NCBI RefSeq assembly: GCF_022213955.1 | Contig: NZ_JAKNTW010000020.1 | Span: 124,001 to 188,000, forward strand | Direction of reading: 5' to 3' | DNA: 64,000 nt | DNA from: Dolomitihabitans soli | Lineage (GTDB): Bacteria; Actinomycetota; Actinomycetes; Streptosporangiales; Streptosporangiaceae | Shown: positions 1 to 9,446 of the stretch, piece after piece | Layout: every line of letters begins with the position of its first letter | Position numbering within the stretch: position 1 is the stretch's first letter | Made by a program: the position numbers and the translations under genes | Notes under the pieces: generated by a model | Database searches by the model: none | Told to the model about the DNA's origin: nothing | What the model saw: only the letters and a program-made list of their open reading frames with translations

Positions 1-2
1 AC

Positions 3-1811
3 GGCAAACTGCCCGCGGTCGCGGCCAGGCTGCCCGACAAGCCGCTCGTCGTCACCCCGCTGGAGCGGAGCGGCGTCTACGGCGGCACCTGGCACTCGGC
101 CATGCTCACCCAAGAGGACATGATGTGGCTGCGCTACAGCATGGGCTATGAGCCGCTGGTCAGCTGGGCGCCCGAATGGAAGGGCGTCGCCCAGACCGAG
201 ATCCTGCCGAACATCTGCGAGAAGTACCAGGTCCTGGACGGCGGCAAGGCGTTCGAGTTCACCCTGCGCAAGGGCCTGAAATGGTCCGACGGCAAGCCGG
301 TCGTCACCGACGACTTCGCCTTCGCCTTCGACGACTACAACGTCAACGCCGAGCTGCACCCGGAGTCCATGTACGACCTGTGGCTGTCCAAGTCGGGCAA
401 GCCCGCCCGTTTCGAGAAGGTCGACGATCTCACCGTGCGCCTGACGTACGAGGAGCCCAAGCCGGGATTCATGGAGGAGCTCGCCGGCACCTCCGGGGTG
501 CTGATGCTGCTGCCCGCGCACTACATGAAGCAGTTCCACAAGAAGTACAACCCCGATGCGGACGCCCTGGCCAAGAAGGCGGGCCTGGACAGGTGGATCG
601 ACTACCTCCCGCTCCGGACCGAGCCCTGGGGCAACCCGGAACTGCCGACCCTGAACGCGTGGGTGGCCAAGAACGAGGTCGGCAAGGGCAGCAACGTGGT
701 CGCCGAACGCAACCCGTACTACTGGAAGGTGGACCCGGAGGGCAGCCAGCTGCCCTACATCGACCGGGTCATCGCCGAGGTGGTGCAGGACGTCGAGGTG
801 GAGGTGCTGAAGGTCTCCAACGGCGACCTGGACATGCAGCTCTACAACTTCGGCACGATCCGCAACAAGCCGGTGGTCGTCCGCAACCGCGACAAGGGCG
901 GCTACGACCTGGTCGACTTCGTTCCCGACCTGGCCAACACCATGATCATCGGGTTCAACCAGACCCACCCCGACCCGGACAAGCGCAAGCTCTTCAGCAA
1001 CAAGGACTTCCGGATCGGCCTGTCGCACGCGATCAACCGCCAGAAGATCATCGACACGATCTACGGCGGCCAGGGCAAGCCCTGGCAGTGCGGGCCGGTG
1101 CCCGGCGACGAACTGTCGGACGCCGAACTCGGCTCGCAGTACACCGCGTACGACGTCGACCTGGCCAACGAGTTCCTCGACAAGGCGGGATTCACCAAGC
1201 GCAACGGCGACGGCATCCGGCTCGTCAAGGACGGCATGCCGGTCAACTTCACCGTGCTCGTCGTCTCCGACTCGCCGGATCACGTCGACGCGCTCGACCT
1301 GATCCGCGAGGACTGGCGGAAGGTCGGCGTCGACGCCAACGTCCAGCGGGTCGCCGAGACGCTGTACTGGGAACGGGTCGAGGCCGGCGAGTCGGAGGCC
1401 GCCACCTGGTCGGGAGGCCCCTTCGCGCTGCGCACCGGCACCGGCGGCAACCACTACTACGTGCCGAACAACCCACGCGGCTCGTCCCGCTTCGGGGGCG
1501 CGTGGGCCAGGTGGTACACCCGCGGCGGCAGAGACGGTGAGAAGCCGCCCGCGGAGATCCAGAAGCAGCTCGACCTCTTCGACGAGATGCGCGCCACCTT
1601 CGACGCCACCCAGGCCCTCGCCCTCGCCCGGCAGGTCCTCACCATCACGAAGGAGCAGTTCTACTACATCGGCATCTCCACGCCGCCCGGCGAGTACGGC
1701 ATCGTCAAGAGGACCATGCACAACGTGCCCAAGAGGTTCAGCGGGGCCGTGGTGCACCAGGCGCCGGGACCCAGCAACCCCTCCACCTACTTCATCTCGG
1801 GCACTGCCTGA
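3..1811 (+). CDS. ABC transporter substrate-binding protein, family 5 (5' end outside window)
   Basis: This is the extracytoplasmic binding protein of an oligopeptide/nickel-type (family 5) ABC importer. The frame is open from base 3, so the start codon and export signal lie upstream of the window and about 602 residues are visible. The frame begins with a segment containing SGVYGGTWH, typical of the mature N-terminus of this family. It later carries a WSDGKPV segment and NPYYWKVDPEGSQLPYIDR (near residue 240 of the visible part), both characteristic of family 5 proteins. The permease gene follows 11 bp after the stop. In actinomycetes many such importers carry oligosaccharides rather than peptides. 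The glycosidase-like genes at the end of this operon favour a plant-derived saccharide ligand, but that is inference. Confidence 0.92.
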   Translation, partial: GKLPAVAARLPDKPLVVTPLERSGVYGGTWHSAMLTQEDMMWLRYSMGYEPLVSWAPEWKGVAQTEILPNICEKYQVLDGGKAFEFTLRKGLKWSDGKPVVTDDFAFAFDDYNVNAELHPESMYDLWLSKSGKPARFEKVDDLTVRLTYEEPKPGFMEELAGTSGVLMLLPAHYMKQFHKKYNPDADALAKKAGLDRWIDYLPLRTEPWGNPELPTLNAWVAKNEVGKGSNVVAERNPYYWKVDPEGSQLPYIDRVIAEVVQDVEVEVLKVSNGDLDMQLYNFGTIRNKPVVVRNRDKGGYDLVDFVPDLANTMIIGFNQTHPDPDKRKLFSNKDFRIGLSHAINRQKIIDTIYGGQGKPWQCGPVPGDELSDAELGSQYTAYDVDLANEFLDKAGFTKRNGDGIRLVKDGMPVNFTVLVVSDSPDHVDALDLIREDWRKVGVDANVQRVAETLYWERVEAGESEAATWSGGPFALRTGTGGNHYYVPNNPRGSSRFGGAWARWYTRGGRDGEKPPAEIQKQLDLFDEMRATFDATQALALARQVLTITKEQFYYIGISTPPGEYGIVKRTMHNVPKRFSGAVVHQAPGPSNPSTYFISGTA

Positions 1812-1822
1812 GGGGGGCACGC

Positions 1823-2824
1823 ATGCTGTCCTACCTCATGCGTCGGCTGCTGCTGATGGTGCTGACGCTGGGCGCCGTATCCCTGGCGTCGTTCTTCATC
1901 ATCAGCCTGCCGCCCGGCGACTACGTCTCCACCCTTCAGGCCCAGGCGGAGAGCCGCGGCGAGATGCTGGACGACTCCGTACTGGTCGCGCTGCGCGCGC
2001 GGTACGGGCTCGACCAGCCGTTCTTCACCCAGTACCTGAAGTGGATCTCGAACATCCTGCTGTACGGCGACTTCGGCCAGGCCTTCGCCTGGAACAGCCG
2101 CCCGGTCGCGGACCTCATCTGGGACCGGGTCGGCCTGTCCTTCTTCCTGTCCCTCTCCACGCTGCTGTTCGTGTGGGCCATCGCCTTCCCGATCGGCATC
2201 CTGTCCGCGGTGCGTCAGTACTCGGCCGGTGACTATCTGGCCACCTTCTTCGGCTTCCTGGGGATGGCCGTCCCGGAGTTCCTGCTCGCGCTGGTCCTGA
2301 TGTGGGTCGGCATGCGCTACTTCGGGCAGAGCCCCGGAGGTCTCTTCTCCCCCGAGTACCAGGACGCGGCCTGGAACCTCGGGAAGGTCCTCGACCTGGC
2401 CGGCCATCTGTGGCTGCCGATCCTCATCATCGGTTTATCCGGGACGGCCGGGCTGATCCGGATCACCCGCGCCAACCTGCTCGACGAGCTCTACAAACCG
2501 TACGTGGTGGCGGCCCGCGCCAAGGGGCTGCCGGAGTGGAAGCTGCTCGTCAAGTATCCGGTGCGGATGTCGCTCAGCCCGTTCTTCAGCACGGTCGGCT
2601 GGCTGCTGCCCGGCCTCATCAGCGGCGAGACCATCATCTCCATCGTGATGAGCCTGCCGACCACCGGGCCGCTGCTGCTCAGCGGGGTCGAGAACCAGGA
2701 CATGTATCTGGTCGGCAGTTTCATCCTGATCCTCTCCACCCTCACCGTCATCGGGACCCTGATCAGCGACCTGGTCCTCGCCTGGTGGGACCCCAGGATC
2801 CGGCACCGGTACCAGGGAGGGTGA
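1823..2824 (+). CDS. ABC transporter permease, DppB/OppB type
   Basis: This 333-residue membrane protein is the first of the two channel subunits of the importer that starts at the window edge. It has an N-terminal membrane segment (about residues 8-30) and several further hydrophobic helices. The permease signature region includes RAKGLPEWKLLVKYPVR (about residue 233 onward), the loop that contacts the ATPase. A run of G just upstream (1811-1817) serves as ribosome binding site for the ATG. The next permease starts 3 bp after its stop, so the genes are almost certainly co-transcribed. Confidence 0.94.
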   Translation: MLSYLMRRLLLMVLTLGAVSLASFFIISLPPGDYVSTLQAQAESRGEMLDDSVLVALRARYGLDQPFFTQYLKWISNILLYGDFGQAFAWNSRPVADLIWDRVGLSFFLSLSTLLFVWAIAFPIGILSAVRQYSAGDYLATFFGFLGMAVPEFLLALVLMWVGMRYFGQSPGGLFSPEYQDAAWNLGKVLDLAGHLWLPILIIGLSGTAGLIRITRANLLDELYKPYVVAARAKGLPEWKLLVKYPVRMSLSPFFSTVGWLLPGLISGETIISIVMSLPTTGPLLLSGVENQDMYLVGSFILILSTLTVIGTLISDLVLAWWDPRIRHRYQGG

Positions 2825-2827
2825 CAG

Positions 2828-3961
2828 ATGCTCATGCAGTCGGAACACACGTCGCCGCAGGCGGACGACTTCGACCCCGAGGCCGGGCGGGCCTCCCCCT
2901 GGCGGCTGGTGTGGCGGAAATTCCGCAAGCACAAACTGGCCGTGGCCGGCGCGATCGTCATGCTGTTCGCCTACTTCGTCGTCGCCTTCGCCGAGATCCT
3001 CGCCCCGGGCTCGCCGAGCGCCGTCGACGAGAGGCACACGTACGCGCCGCCGCAGCTGGTGCAGGTGGACCTCAGCTGGGACAACGGGGTGCAGCTGTAC
3101 GTCAACGGTTTCCGTACCGAACGGGATCCGGAGACCTTCGAGCAGATCCACACCATCGACCCCCGGCAGCGCGTCCCGATCACGTTCTTCGCCCGCGGCG
3201 ACTCCTACCACATGTGGGGGCTCATCCCCTGGGACCGGCACCTCATCGGCTCGGCCGACCCGGCGCAGAAGGTCTATTTCCTCGGCACGGACCGGGCGGG
3301 CCGCGACGTGTTCTCGCGCATCATCCACGGCGCGCGGGTGTCGCTGTCCATCGGGCTCATCGGCGTCGCCGTCAGTTTCGTGCTCGGGCTGTTCTTCGGC
3401 GGCATCTCCGGCTACTACTCGGGCGTCCCGGACACCATCATCCAGCGGATCATCGAGTTCCTGATGGCCATTCCGACCCTGCCGCTGTGGCTCGCGCTCT
3501 CGGCGGCCGTCCCCTCCGACTGGGGGCCGCTGATGCGCTACTTCGCGATCACCACGATCCTGTCGGTGATCGGGTGGACGGGCCTGGCTCGGGTGGTGCG
3601 CGGCCGGTTCCTCTCCCTGCGCGAGGAGGACTTCGTGGTCGCGGCCCGCCTGGACGGGTGCGGTCGCGGCCGCATCATCTTCCGGCACATGGTGCCGTCC
3701 ATGTCCAGCCACGTCATCGCCTCGCTCACGATGGCGGTGCCGGGGATGATCCTCGCCGAGACCGCGCTGAGCTTCCTGGGTCTCGGCCTGCAGTCCCCCG
3801 CCGTCAGCTGGGGCGTGCTGCTGCAGGAGGCGCAGAACATCAGGGCGGTGGAGACGGCCCCCTGGCTGCTGATCCCGGGCGTCGCGGTCCTGGTCACCGT
3901 GCTCGCCATGAACTTCGTCGGCGACGGGCTGCGCGACTCCGCCGACCCGTACAAGCAGTAG
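2828..3961 (+). CDS. ABC transporter permease, DppC/OppC type, with a long external loop
   Basis: This is the second channel subunit, 377 residues. A GGGAGG ribosome binding site precedes the ATG. After the first membrane helix (about residues 38-58) there is a polar stretch of roughly 95 residues before the motif FLGTDRAGRDVFSRI, which normally follows the first helix much sooner. The coupling-loop segment RLDGCGRGRIIFRHMVP lies near residue 275. The long loop should sit outside the membrane and could help dock the large binding protein; that is inference. It ends at the ribosome binding site of the ATPase gene. Confidence 0.94.
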   Translation: MLMQSEHTSPQADDFDPEAGRASPWRLVWRKFRKHKLAVAGAIVMLFAYFVVAFAEILAPGSPSAVDERHTYAPPQLVQVDLSWDNGVQLYVNGFRTERDPETFEQIHTIDPRQRVPITFFARGDSYHMWGLIPWDRHLIGSADPAQKVYFLGTDRAGRDVFSRIIHGARVSLSIGLIGVAVSFVLGLFFGGISGYYSGVPDTIIQRIIEFLMAIPTLPLWLALSAAVPSDWGPLMRYFAITTILSVIGWTGLARVVRGRFLSLREEDFVVAARLDGCGRGRIIFRHMVPSMSSHVIASLTMAVPGMILAETALSFLGLGLQSPAVSWGVLLQEAQNIRAVETAPWLLIPGVAVLVTVLAMNFVGDGLRDSADPYKQ

Positions 3962-3969
3962 GAGCACAC

Positions 3970-4995
3970 GTGGCCGCATCCGACGAGACGGTCCTCCGGA
4001 TCGAGGACCTGCACACGCACTTCGAGCTCGACGACGGCGTCGTACACGCCGTCGACGGCGTGGACCTCGACATCCGGCGCGGCGAGGTGCTCGCCGTGGT
4101 CGGCGAGTCCGGGTGCGGCAAGAGCGTCATGGCCCGTTCCGTGCTGCGGCTGATCGACAGACCGGGCCGCATCACGGGCGGGCACATCTGGGTGCGCACG
4201 GGCGACGGCACAGAAGGCACAGACGGTATGGCCGACATGGTGACCGCCGACGCCCGCGTGGTGCGTTCCGTGCGCGGCAAACGCGTCGGGATGGTCTTCC
4301 AGGAGCCGATGACGTCGATGAGCCCGATGCACACGCTGGGCAACCAGATCGGCGAGGCGATCATGCTGCACGAGTCCGTCACCAAGGCGGAGGCGCGCGA
4401 ACGCACGGTCGAACTCCTCGGCCGGGTCGGCATCTCCGCGCCGGAGCGGCGGGCCGACGAGTACCCGTTCCAGATGAGCGGCGGCATGCTGCAGCGCGCG
4501 ATGATCGCGATGGCCCTGGCCTGCGGTCCCGAGCTGCTCATCGCCGACGAACCGACCACCGCGCTCGACGTCACCACCCAGGCCCAGATCCTCGACCTGC
4601 TGCGCTCGCTCCAGCAGGACACGGGGATGGCGGTCATGCTGATCACGCACGATCTGGGGGTGGCCGCCCAGATGGCCGACGAGGTCGCGGTGATGTATCT
4701 GGGCTCGGTCGTCGAGCGCGGGCCGGTGGCCGAGGTGTTCCGCGAGCCGCGGCACCCGTACACCAAGGCGCTGCTGCGGTCGGTGCCCAAGCTGGGGTCC
4801 CGCTCCCGGGAACGGCTCCAGCCGGTGCGCGGCATGGTGCCGCACGCCTACCGGCGGCCGCCCGGCTGCCCGTTCCACCCACGTTGTGATGAGTTCATCG
4901 CCGGACGCTGTGACGTGACGGTGCCGTCGCCCGTGCCCGGCCCCGAGCCCTCCCGCGTGGTCAGCTGCCTGCTGTACGAGGAGGTTTCGGCATGA
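3970..4995 (+). CDS. ABC transporter ATP-binding protein, DppD/OppD type
   Basis: This is the first of two ATPase subunits, 341 residues from a GTG start. GGAG at 3961-3964 supports this start, and homology begins directly ([13 protein letters not shown]). The frame extends upstream, but that part is antisense-like noise over the permease genes. Visible motifs are Walker A GESGCGKS (about residue 46), the Q-loop [10 protein letters not shown], the signature MSGGMLQR, Walker [13 protein letters not shown] and the H-loop LITHD. The C-terminal extension carries the cysteine-rich segment [13 protein letters not shown] typical of oligopeptide importers. It overlaps the next gene by 4 bp (ATGA). 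Confidence 0.94.
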   Translation: MAASDETVLRIEDLHTHFELDDGVVHAVDGVDLDIRRGEVLAVVGESGCGKSVMARSVLRLIDRPGRITGGHIWVRTGDGTEGTDGMADMVTADARVVRSVRGKRVGMVFQEPMTSMSPMHTLGNQIGEAIMLHESVTKAEARERTVELLGRVGISAPERRADEYPFQMSGGMLQRAMIAMALACGPELLIADEPTTALDVTTQAQILDLLRSLQQDTGMAVMLITHDLGVAAQMADEVAVMYLGSVVERGPVAEVFREPRHPYTKALLRSVPKLGSRSRERLQPVRGMVPHAYRRPPGCPFHPRCDEFIAGRCDVTVPSPVPGPEPSRVVSCLLYEEVSA

Positions 4996-6032
4996 CGACC
5001 CCGCTCGCCTCGCGCGAGGACACCGCGTTGCTGGAGACGCGCGGCCTGACCAAGCACTTCCCCATCCGCCGCGGGCTGCTCGGCCGTACGGTCGGCCAGG
5101 TCCGCGCCGTGGACGGCGTCGATCTGCGGATCCGGTCGGGCCGTACCGTCGCGCTGGTCGGGGAGTCCGGCTGCGGCAAGAGCACGCTGGGCCGTTGCCT
5201 GCTGCGGGTGTACGAGCCGACTTCCGGGGAGATCCGTTACCACCGTCCCGACGGCGGCGTCGTCGATCTGGCCGCCCTCGGTGAGCGCGCGCTCAAGCCG
5301 TACCGCAGCGAGATCCGGCTGATCTTCCAGGATCCGTTCGCCTCGCTCAACCCGCGGATGACGCTGCTGCAGATCGTCGGCGAACCCCTCCGGGTCAACC
5401 TGGGTCTCTCCGCGGCGGAGACCGAGGAGCGGGTGGCCGACCTGCTGCGCCGCGTCGGGCTGCGCCCCGAATACCTGCACCGCTATCCGAACGCGTTCAG
5501 CGGCGGCCAGCGTCAGCGCGTCGGCATCGCCCGCGCGCTCGCGCTCGCGCCCCGGCTGGTGGTGGCCGACGAGGCGGTCAGCGCGCTGGACGTCTCGATC
5601 CGCGCCCAGATCCTCAACCTGCTGAAGGACATCCAGGAGGAGTCCGACCTCACCTATCTCTTCATCTCGCACGACCTGGGCGTGGTGGAGTACATGGCCG
5701 ACGAGGTGTCGGTGATGTACGTGGGCCGGGTCGTCGAGACCGGCGACACCGACGACCTGTACGGCCGGCCGCTGCACCCCTACACCGAGGCGCTGCTGTC
5801 GGCCGTCCCCGACCCGGACCCCAGCAGACGGCGGCGGGAACGCATCGTGTTGAAGGGCGAGGTCGCCGACCCATCGCGGATCCCGGCCGGCTGCCCGTTC
5901 CACCCGCGGTGCTTCTACGCCGAGGACCGCTGCCGCACCGAGATCCCGGCTCTGCGCGAGATCCGGCCGGGCCGTACGGCGGCCTGCCACTTCGCCGGAG
6001 AGCTGGACCTGAAAGGAGTCGAAGAATCTTGA
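4992..6032 (+). CDS. ABC transporter ATP-binding protein, DppF/OppF type
   Basis: This is the second ATPase of the importer, 346 residues. It has Walker [11 protein letters not shown]-loop [10 protein letters not shown], signature FSGGQRQR, Walker [12 protein letters not shown] and the H-loop FISHD, followed by the C-terminal segment [15 protein letters not shown]. The start overlaps the upstream stop by 4 bp, and its own stop overlaps the TTG start of the sialidase-like gene. The importer and the following carbohydrate-active genes therefore form one translationally coupled operon. Confidence 0.94.
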   Translation: MTTPLASREDTALLETRGLTKHFPIRRGLLGRTVGQVRAVDGVDLRIRSGRTVALVGESGCGKSTLGRCLLRVYEPTSGEIRYHRPDGGVVDLAALGERALKPYRSEIRLIFQDPFASLNPRMTLLQIVGEPLRVNLGLSAAETEERVADLLRRVGLRPEYLHRYPNAFSGGQRQRVGIARALALAPRLVVADEAVSALDVSIRAQILNLLKDIQEESDLTYLFISHDLGVVEYMADEVSVMYVGRVVETGDTDDLYGRPLHPYTEALLSAVPDPDPSRRRRERIVLKGEVADPSRIPAGCPFHPRCFYAEDRCRTEIPALREIRPGRTAACHFAGELDLKGVEES

Positions 6033-7105
6033 GCGACCCCCGGTTCGACGGTGTCGTCCGCCCGTCCGCGAGCGACGGCGTGCTCGGTGAGGCGCTGTTG
6101 CCCGTCCTGCATCCCGGCGACAGCCACGCCGCCAACCTCCTGGAACTCGCGGGCGGCGACTTGTTGTGCACCTGGTTCAACGGCCCCGACGAGGGCGACC
6201 GTGACACGAACGTCGTGCTGTCGCGGCTGGACCGGGGCACCGGCCGCTGGAGCACCCCGATGGCGCTGTCGGCCGATCCCGACCGGGCGGAGCAGAACCC
6301 GGTGCTGGCCCAGCGGCCTGACGGCACCGTCTGGCTCTTCCATCCCTCCAACGAACCGCACGACCAGACCACCGCCCGCCTCGTCGCCCGCACCTCCGCC
6401 GACGAGGGCCGCACCTGGGACGCGCCCCGCGTGCTGGCCGACGGGCCCGGCGTCTTCGTCCGCAATCCCCCTCTCGACCTCGACGACGGCACCTGGCTGT
6501 TGCCCGGCTACCGCTGCCGCCGCGGCGCCGAGCACAGCACCGTCCTGGTCAGCGAGGACGGGGGTGACGGCTGGAAGGAGATCGACCTGCCCGGCACCGA
6601 CCATCTGGTGCAGCTGACCGCGGTCCGGCGCGACGACGGGTCGCTCTTCGCGATGTTCCGCAGCCGCGCGGCCGACCGCGTGCACGCCGCCGAGTCGGTG
6701 GACGGCGGCCGCACGTGGACGCCGCCCGTCCGTACCGACCTGCCCAACAACAACTCGGCGGTGCAGCTGACCCGGTTGAGCGGTGGCTCCCTCGCGCTGA
6801 TCTACAACCACGCGAGCCTTGAACGCGGGGAGTTCCGCTGGGTCGGCTCGGGAGCCGGACGGCGCAAGAAGGCGCTGCGCACCCCGCTGACCCTCGCCCT
6901 GTCCGACGACGGCGGCCGCACCTGGCCCTTCCGGCGCGACGTGCAGACCGCCGACGACGAGTACTGGGGCACCGAGTACGGCTACTCGTACCCGAGCGTC
7001 ACGCAGACCCGGGACGGGCTGCTGCACATCGCCTACTCCTACCTCCGCAAGACGATCAAACACGTGACGGTGTCGGAGGACTGGGTCCGGGAGGGCCGCC
7101 CGTGA
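6029..7105 (+). CDS. Sialidase-like BNR-repeat protein
   Basis: This 358-residue protein resembles the six-bladed beta-propeller sialidase fold (BNR repeats). Asp-box motifs of the form SxDxGxTW occur at about residues 123 (SADEGRTW), 223 (SVDGGRTW) and 292 (SDDGGRTW), with a degenerate copy near 175 (SEDGGDGW). The TTG start overlaps the upstream stop (TTGA) and follows AAAGGAG at a good distance, so it is preferred over starts inside the ATPase gene. There is no signal peptide, so it should act in the cytoplasm on imported material. The FRIP motif of classical sialidases is not evident, so sialic acid need not be the substrate. In this setting a pectic ulosonic acid or uronic-acid-containing oligosaccharide is possible, but that is a guess. 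Confidence 0.85.
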   Translation: MSDPRFDGVVRPSASDGVLGEALLPVLHPGDSHAANLLELAGGDLLCTWFNGPDEGDRDTNVVLSRLDRGTGRWSTPMALSADPDRAEQNPVLAQRPDGTVWLFHPSNEPHDQTTARLVARTSADEGRTWDAPRVLADGPGVFVRNPPLDLDDGTWLLPGYRCRRGAEHSTVLVSEDGGDGWKEIDLPGTDHLVQLTAVRRDDGSLFAMFRSRAADRVHAAESVDGGRTWTPPVRTDLPNNNSAVQLTRLSGGSLALIYNHASLERGEFRWVGSGAGRRKKALRTPLTLALSDDGGRTWPFRRDVQTADDEYWGTEYGYSYPSVTQTRDGLLHIAYSYLRKTIKHVTVSEDWVREGRP

Positions 7106-8496
7106 CGGGACCGAACGTCGAGATGTGGGACGTGTACGAGCTGACGCTCAACGGCCCGCAGGACGGAAATCCGTACCAGGACGTCCGGTTCGGCGCGGAG
7201 TTCCGCCATGGCCACCGCGTCGTGCCCGCCGACGGCTTCTACGACGGAGACGGCGTCTACCGGGTCCGCTTCATGCCGGACAGGACCGGCGACTGGACCT
7301 GCACGACCCGTTCCAGCGCGGCCGGGCTCGACGGCGTCGAAGCCGGGTTCACCTGCACCCCCGCCGGGCCCGGCAACCACGGCCCGGTCCGCGTCTCGGG
7401 TCCCCGGCACTTCCGGTACGCCGACGGCTCGCCGTACCTGCCGTTCGGCACCACCTGCTACCACTGGACCCACGACGAGGACGAGAAGCTGGAGGAGCAG
7501 ACCCTGCGCAGCCTCGCGACCTCGCCGTTCAACAAGGTCCGCATGTGCCTGCTGCCGACCCAGGCGATGGATCCGCCCCGGCTGCCCTTTCCCGGGCGTA
7601 CGCCGGGGGCGCTCGACAAGACCCGCTTCGACCCGGTGTTCTTCACCCACTTCGAGCAACGCGTGCGCGACCTGCGCGAACTGGGGGTCGAGGCGGACAT
7701 CGTGCTCTTCCACCCCTACGACCGGGGGCACTGGGGCGTCGACGACATGACCCCCGACGAGGACGCCTTCTTCGTCAGATACGCCCTCGCCCGCCTCGCG
7801 GCGTACCGCAACGTGTGGTGGTCCATCGCCAACGAGTACGACTTCAACAACGCCAAGACCGTCGAGGACTGGGACCGCATCGGCCGGTTGGTGCAACGCG
7901 CCGATCCCTACCAGCACCTGCGGTCCATCCACAACGGCACCCGGATGTACGAGTACGAGCGGATCTACGACTTCGGCAAGCCCTGGACCACCCACCAGTC
8001 CATCCAGCACTGGGACGCCACCTTCACCTCCGGCTGGCTCGCCGCCTGCCCCAAGCCGGTCGTGCTCGACGAGATCGGCTACGAGGGGAAGATCGGCCGC
8101 CGGTGGGGCAACATCACCCCGCGCGCGCTGCTGCGCCAGTTCTGGCACGGCATGGTGGCCGGCGGCTACGTCGGCCACGGCGAGTGCTACCCGGAGCAGG
8201 ACCCGGACGGGGCGGCCTGGGTCTCGCGCGGCGGCCGGCTGCACGGCGACACCGCGCCCAGGATCGCCTTCCTGCGCGGGCTCTGGGAGGAGGGGCCGGA
8301 GGACACGTTCGTCTACTTCGGCGACCGCCAGCACGCCCACCGCGACATCGACCTGCCCGACGGCTCCTGGGACGCGCACCTCGTCGACACCTGGGAGATG
8401 ACCGTCACCCCGCTGCCCGGCCCGCACCGCGACCGGGTCCGCGTCCCCCTGGACCACCGCCCCGACCTGGCCCTGCGGCTCCGGAAGGCGACATGA
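7102..8496 (+). CDS. DUF5060/DUF4038 apiosidase-like glycoside hydrolase
   Basis: This 464-residue protein has the order DUF5060 (about residues 1-100), an apiosidase-like TIM barrel (DUF4038, about 110-380) and a C-terminal beta domain of the DUF5605 type ending in LALRLRK. The barrel shows FRYADGSPYLPFGTTCYHW after its start, NEYD with Glu245 and LDEIGYEG with Glu324, the conserved carboxylates I would take as active-site candidates. The family includes GH140, whose characterised member removes side chains from the apiose of rhamnogalacturonan II. The GTG start overlaps the upstream stop (GTGA). There is no signal peptide, which fits hydrolysis of imported oligosaccharides inside the cell. 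The exact substrate is not determinable. Confidence 0.88.
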   Translation: MTGPNVEMWDVYELTLNGPQDGNPYQDVRFGAEFRHGHRVVPADGFYDGDGVYRVRFMPDRTGDWTCTTRSSAAGLDGVEAGFTCTPAGPGNHGPVRVSGPRHFRYADGSPYLPFGTTCYHWTHDEDEKLEEQTLRSLATSPFNKVRMCLLPTQAMDPPRLPFPGRTPGALDKTRFDPVFFTHFEQRVRDLRELGVEADIVLFHPYDRGHWGVDDMTPDEDAFFVRYALARLAAYRNVWWSIANEYDFNNAKTVEDWDRIGRLVQRADPYQHLRSIHNGTRMYEYERIYDFGKPWTTHQSIQHWDATFTSGWLAACPKPVVLDEIGYEGKIGRRWGNITPRALLRQFWHGMVAGGYVGHGECYPEQDPDGAAWVSRGGRLHGDTAPRIAFLRGLWEEGPEDTFVYFGDRQHAHRDIDLPDGSWDAHLVDTWEMTVTPLPGPHRDRVRVPLDHRPDLALRLRKAT

Positions 8497-9446
8497 CCCC
8501 CGACCACGGCCCCGTCCGGATCGACGGAACGCGGTTCCGGCACCACGACGGCACCCCCTTCCACCCCTGGACCACCTCCGTGCCGCAGGCCGACCCGGGC
8601 ACGCTGCGCGAGCTGGCCGGCTCGCCGTTCAACCGGGTCCGGCTGACCGCGTCGGCCGCGCTCCCGCTCGACCGGCTCGACCAGCAGGTCGGCGCGCTGG
8701 GCGCGATCGGTGTGCAGGCCGAGGTGATGCTGCACGGCAGGGACGTCCGGGAGACGGTGTCGCGGCTCGCGGGCCACCCCAACGTGTGGTGGTGCGCCCC
8801 GGCCGACCACGAGACGCAGACCGACATCCAGGAGTACGACCACGGCCGTCATCCGCTCACCGTGCACGGCCCGGTCGGCACCGACTTCGGCGCGCCCTGG
8901 ATCACCCACGCCTCCGTGCGTCACCCGCAGGCGCGGGCCGTGTCCGGCCTGGTCGAGCACTTGTGCAAGCCGGTGCTCATCGACGACTGCGGCGCGGAGG
9001 GCGACGTCCAGGAGCCGGCGGACGCCCTGTACGGGCGGGAGATGGTGTCGCGTGTCTGGGAGGGCGTGTGCCGCGGCGGCTACGTCGCGCACGGCGAGGC
9101 GTACGGCCCGGACCCGTGGAAGCGGCGGGGCGGCCGGCTGCGCGGCGTGAGCGCGCCGCGCATCGCCTTCCTGCGCGCGATCCTGGAGGAGGCCCCGCCC
9201 GGCCTGGCGCACACCCCGGAGACGTACGACGCCTCGACGCTGGAGGCGCCGGGAGAGTACGGGCTTCAGTACCTCGGCCCGCACCGCTATCCGCGCCGCC
9301 CCTTCGACCTGTCCGGCGACTGGCGGGTGGACGTCATCGACACCTGGAACATGACCACCCGCCCGCTCGACGGCACCTGGACGGGCGCCTTCCAGGTGGA
9401 GCTCCCGGCGGAGCCGTACCTCGCGATACGGCTGCGCCGGGCCTGA
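8493..9446 (+). CDS. Short DUF4038-like paralogue with altered active-site motifs
   Basis: This 317-residue protein is a shortened relative of its upstream neighbour and lacks the N-terminal DUF5060 domain. The alignment is clear by eye: SPFNRVR matches SPFNKVR, PNVWW matches RNVWW, GGYVAHGEAY matches GGYVGHGECY, and SAPRIAFLRAILEE matches TAPRIAFLRGLWEE. However, the neighbour's NEYD is ADHE here (Asp105 at the Glu245 position), and its DEIGYEG is DDCGAEG (Asp165 at the Glu324 position). Both presumed catalytic glutamates are therefore replaced by aspartate and a conserved Asn is lost. It starts at an ATG overlapping the upstream stop by 4 bp and is the last gene of the operon. It may be a pseudoenzyme or have changed specificity. 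Confidence 0.85.
   Translation: MTPDHGPVRIDGTRFRHHDGTPFHPWTTSVPQADPGTLRELAGSPFNRVRLTASAALPLDRLDQQVGALGAIGVQAEVMLHGRDVRETVSRLAGHPNVWWCAPADHETQTDIQEYDHGRHPLTVHGPVGTDFGAPWITHASVRHPQARAVSGLVEHLCKPVLIDDCGAEGDVQEPADALYGREMVSRVWEGVCRGGYVAHGEAYGPDPWKRRGGRLRGVSAPRIAFLRAILEEAPPGLAHTPETYDASTLEAPGEYGLQYLGPHRYPRRPFDLSGDWRVDVIDTWNMTTRPLDGTWTGAFQVELPAEPYLAIRLRRA

Noticed and set aside
7125-8490. Plus-strand frame overlapping the DUF4038 gene (first part of a 773-residue frame)
   Set aside because: The translation is Arg/Pro-rich noise. Only the last 317 residues, from the ATG at 8493, form a protein.
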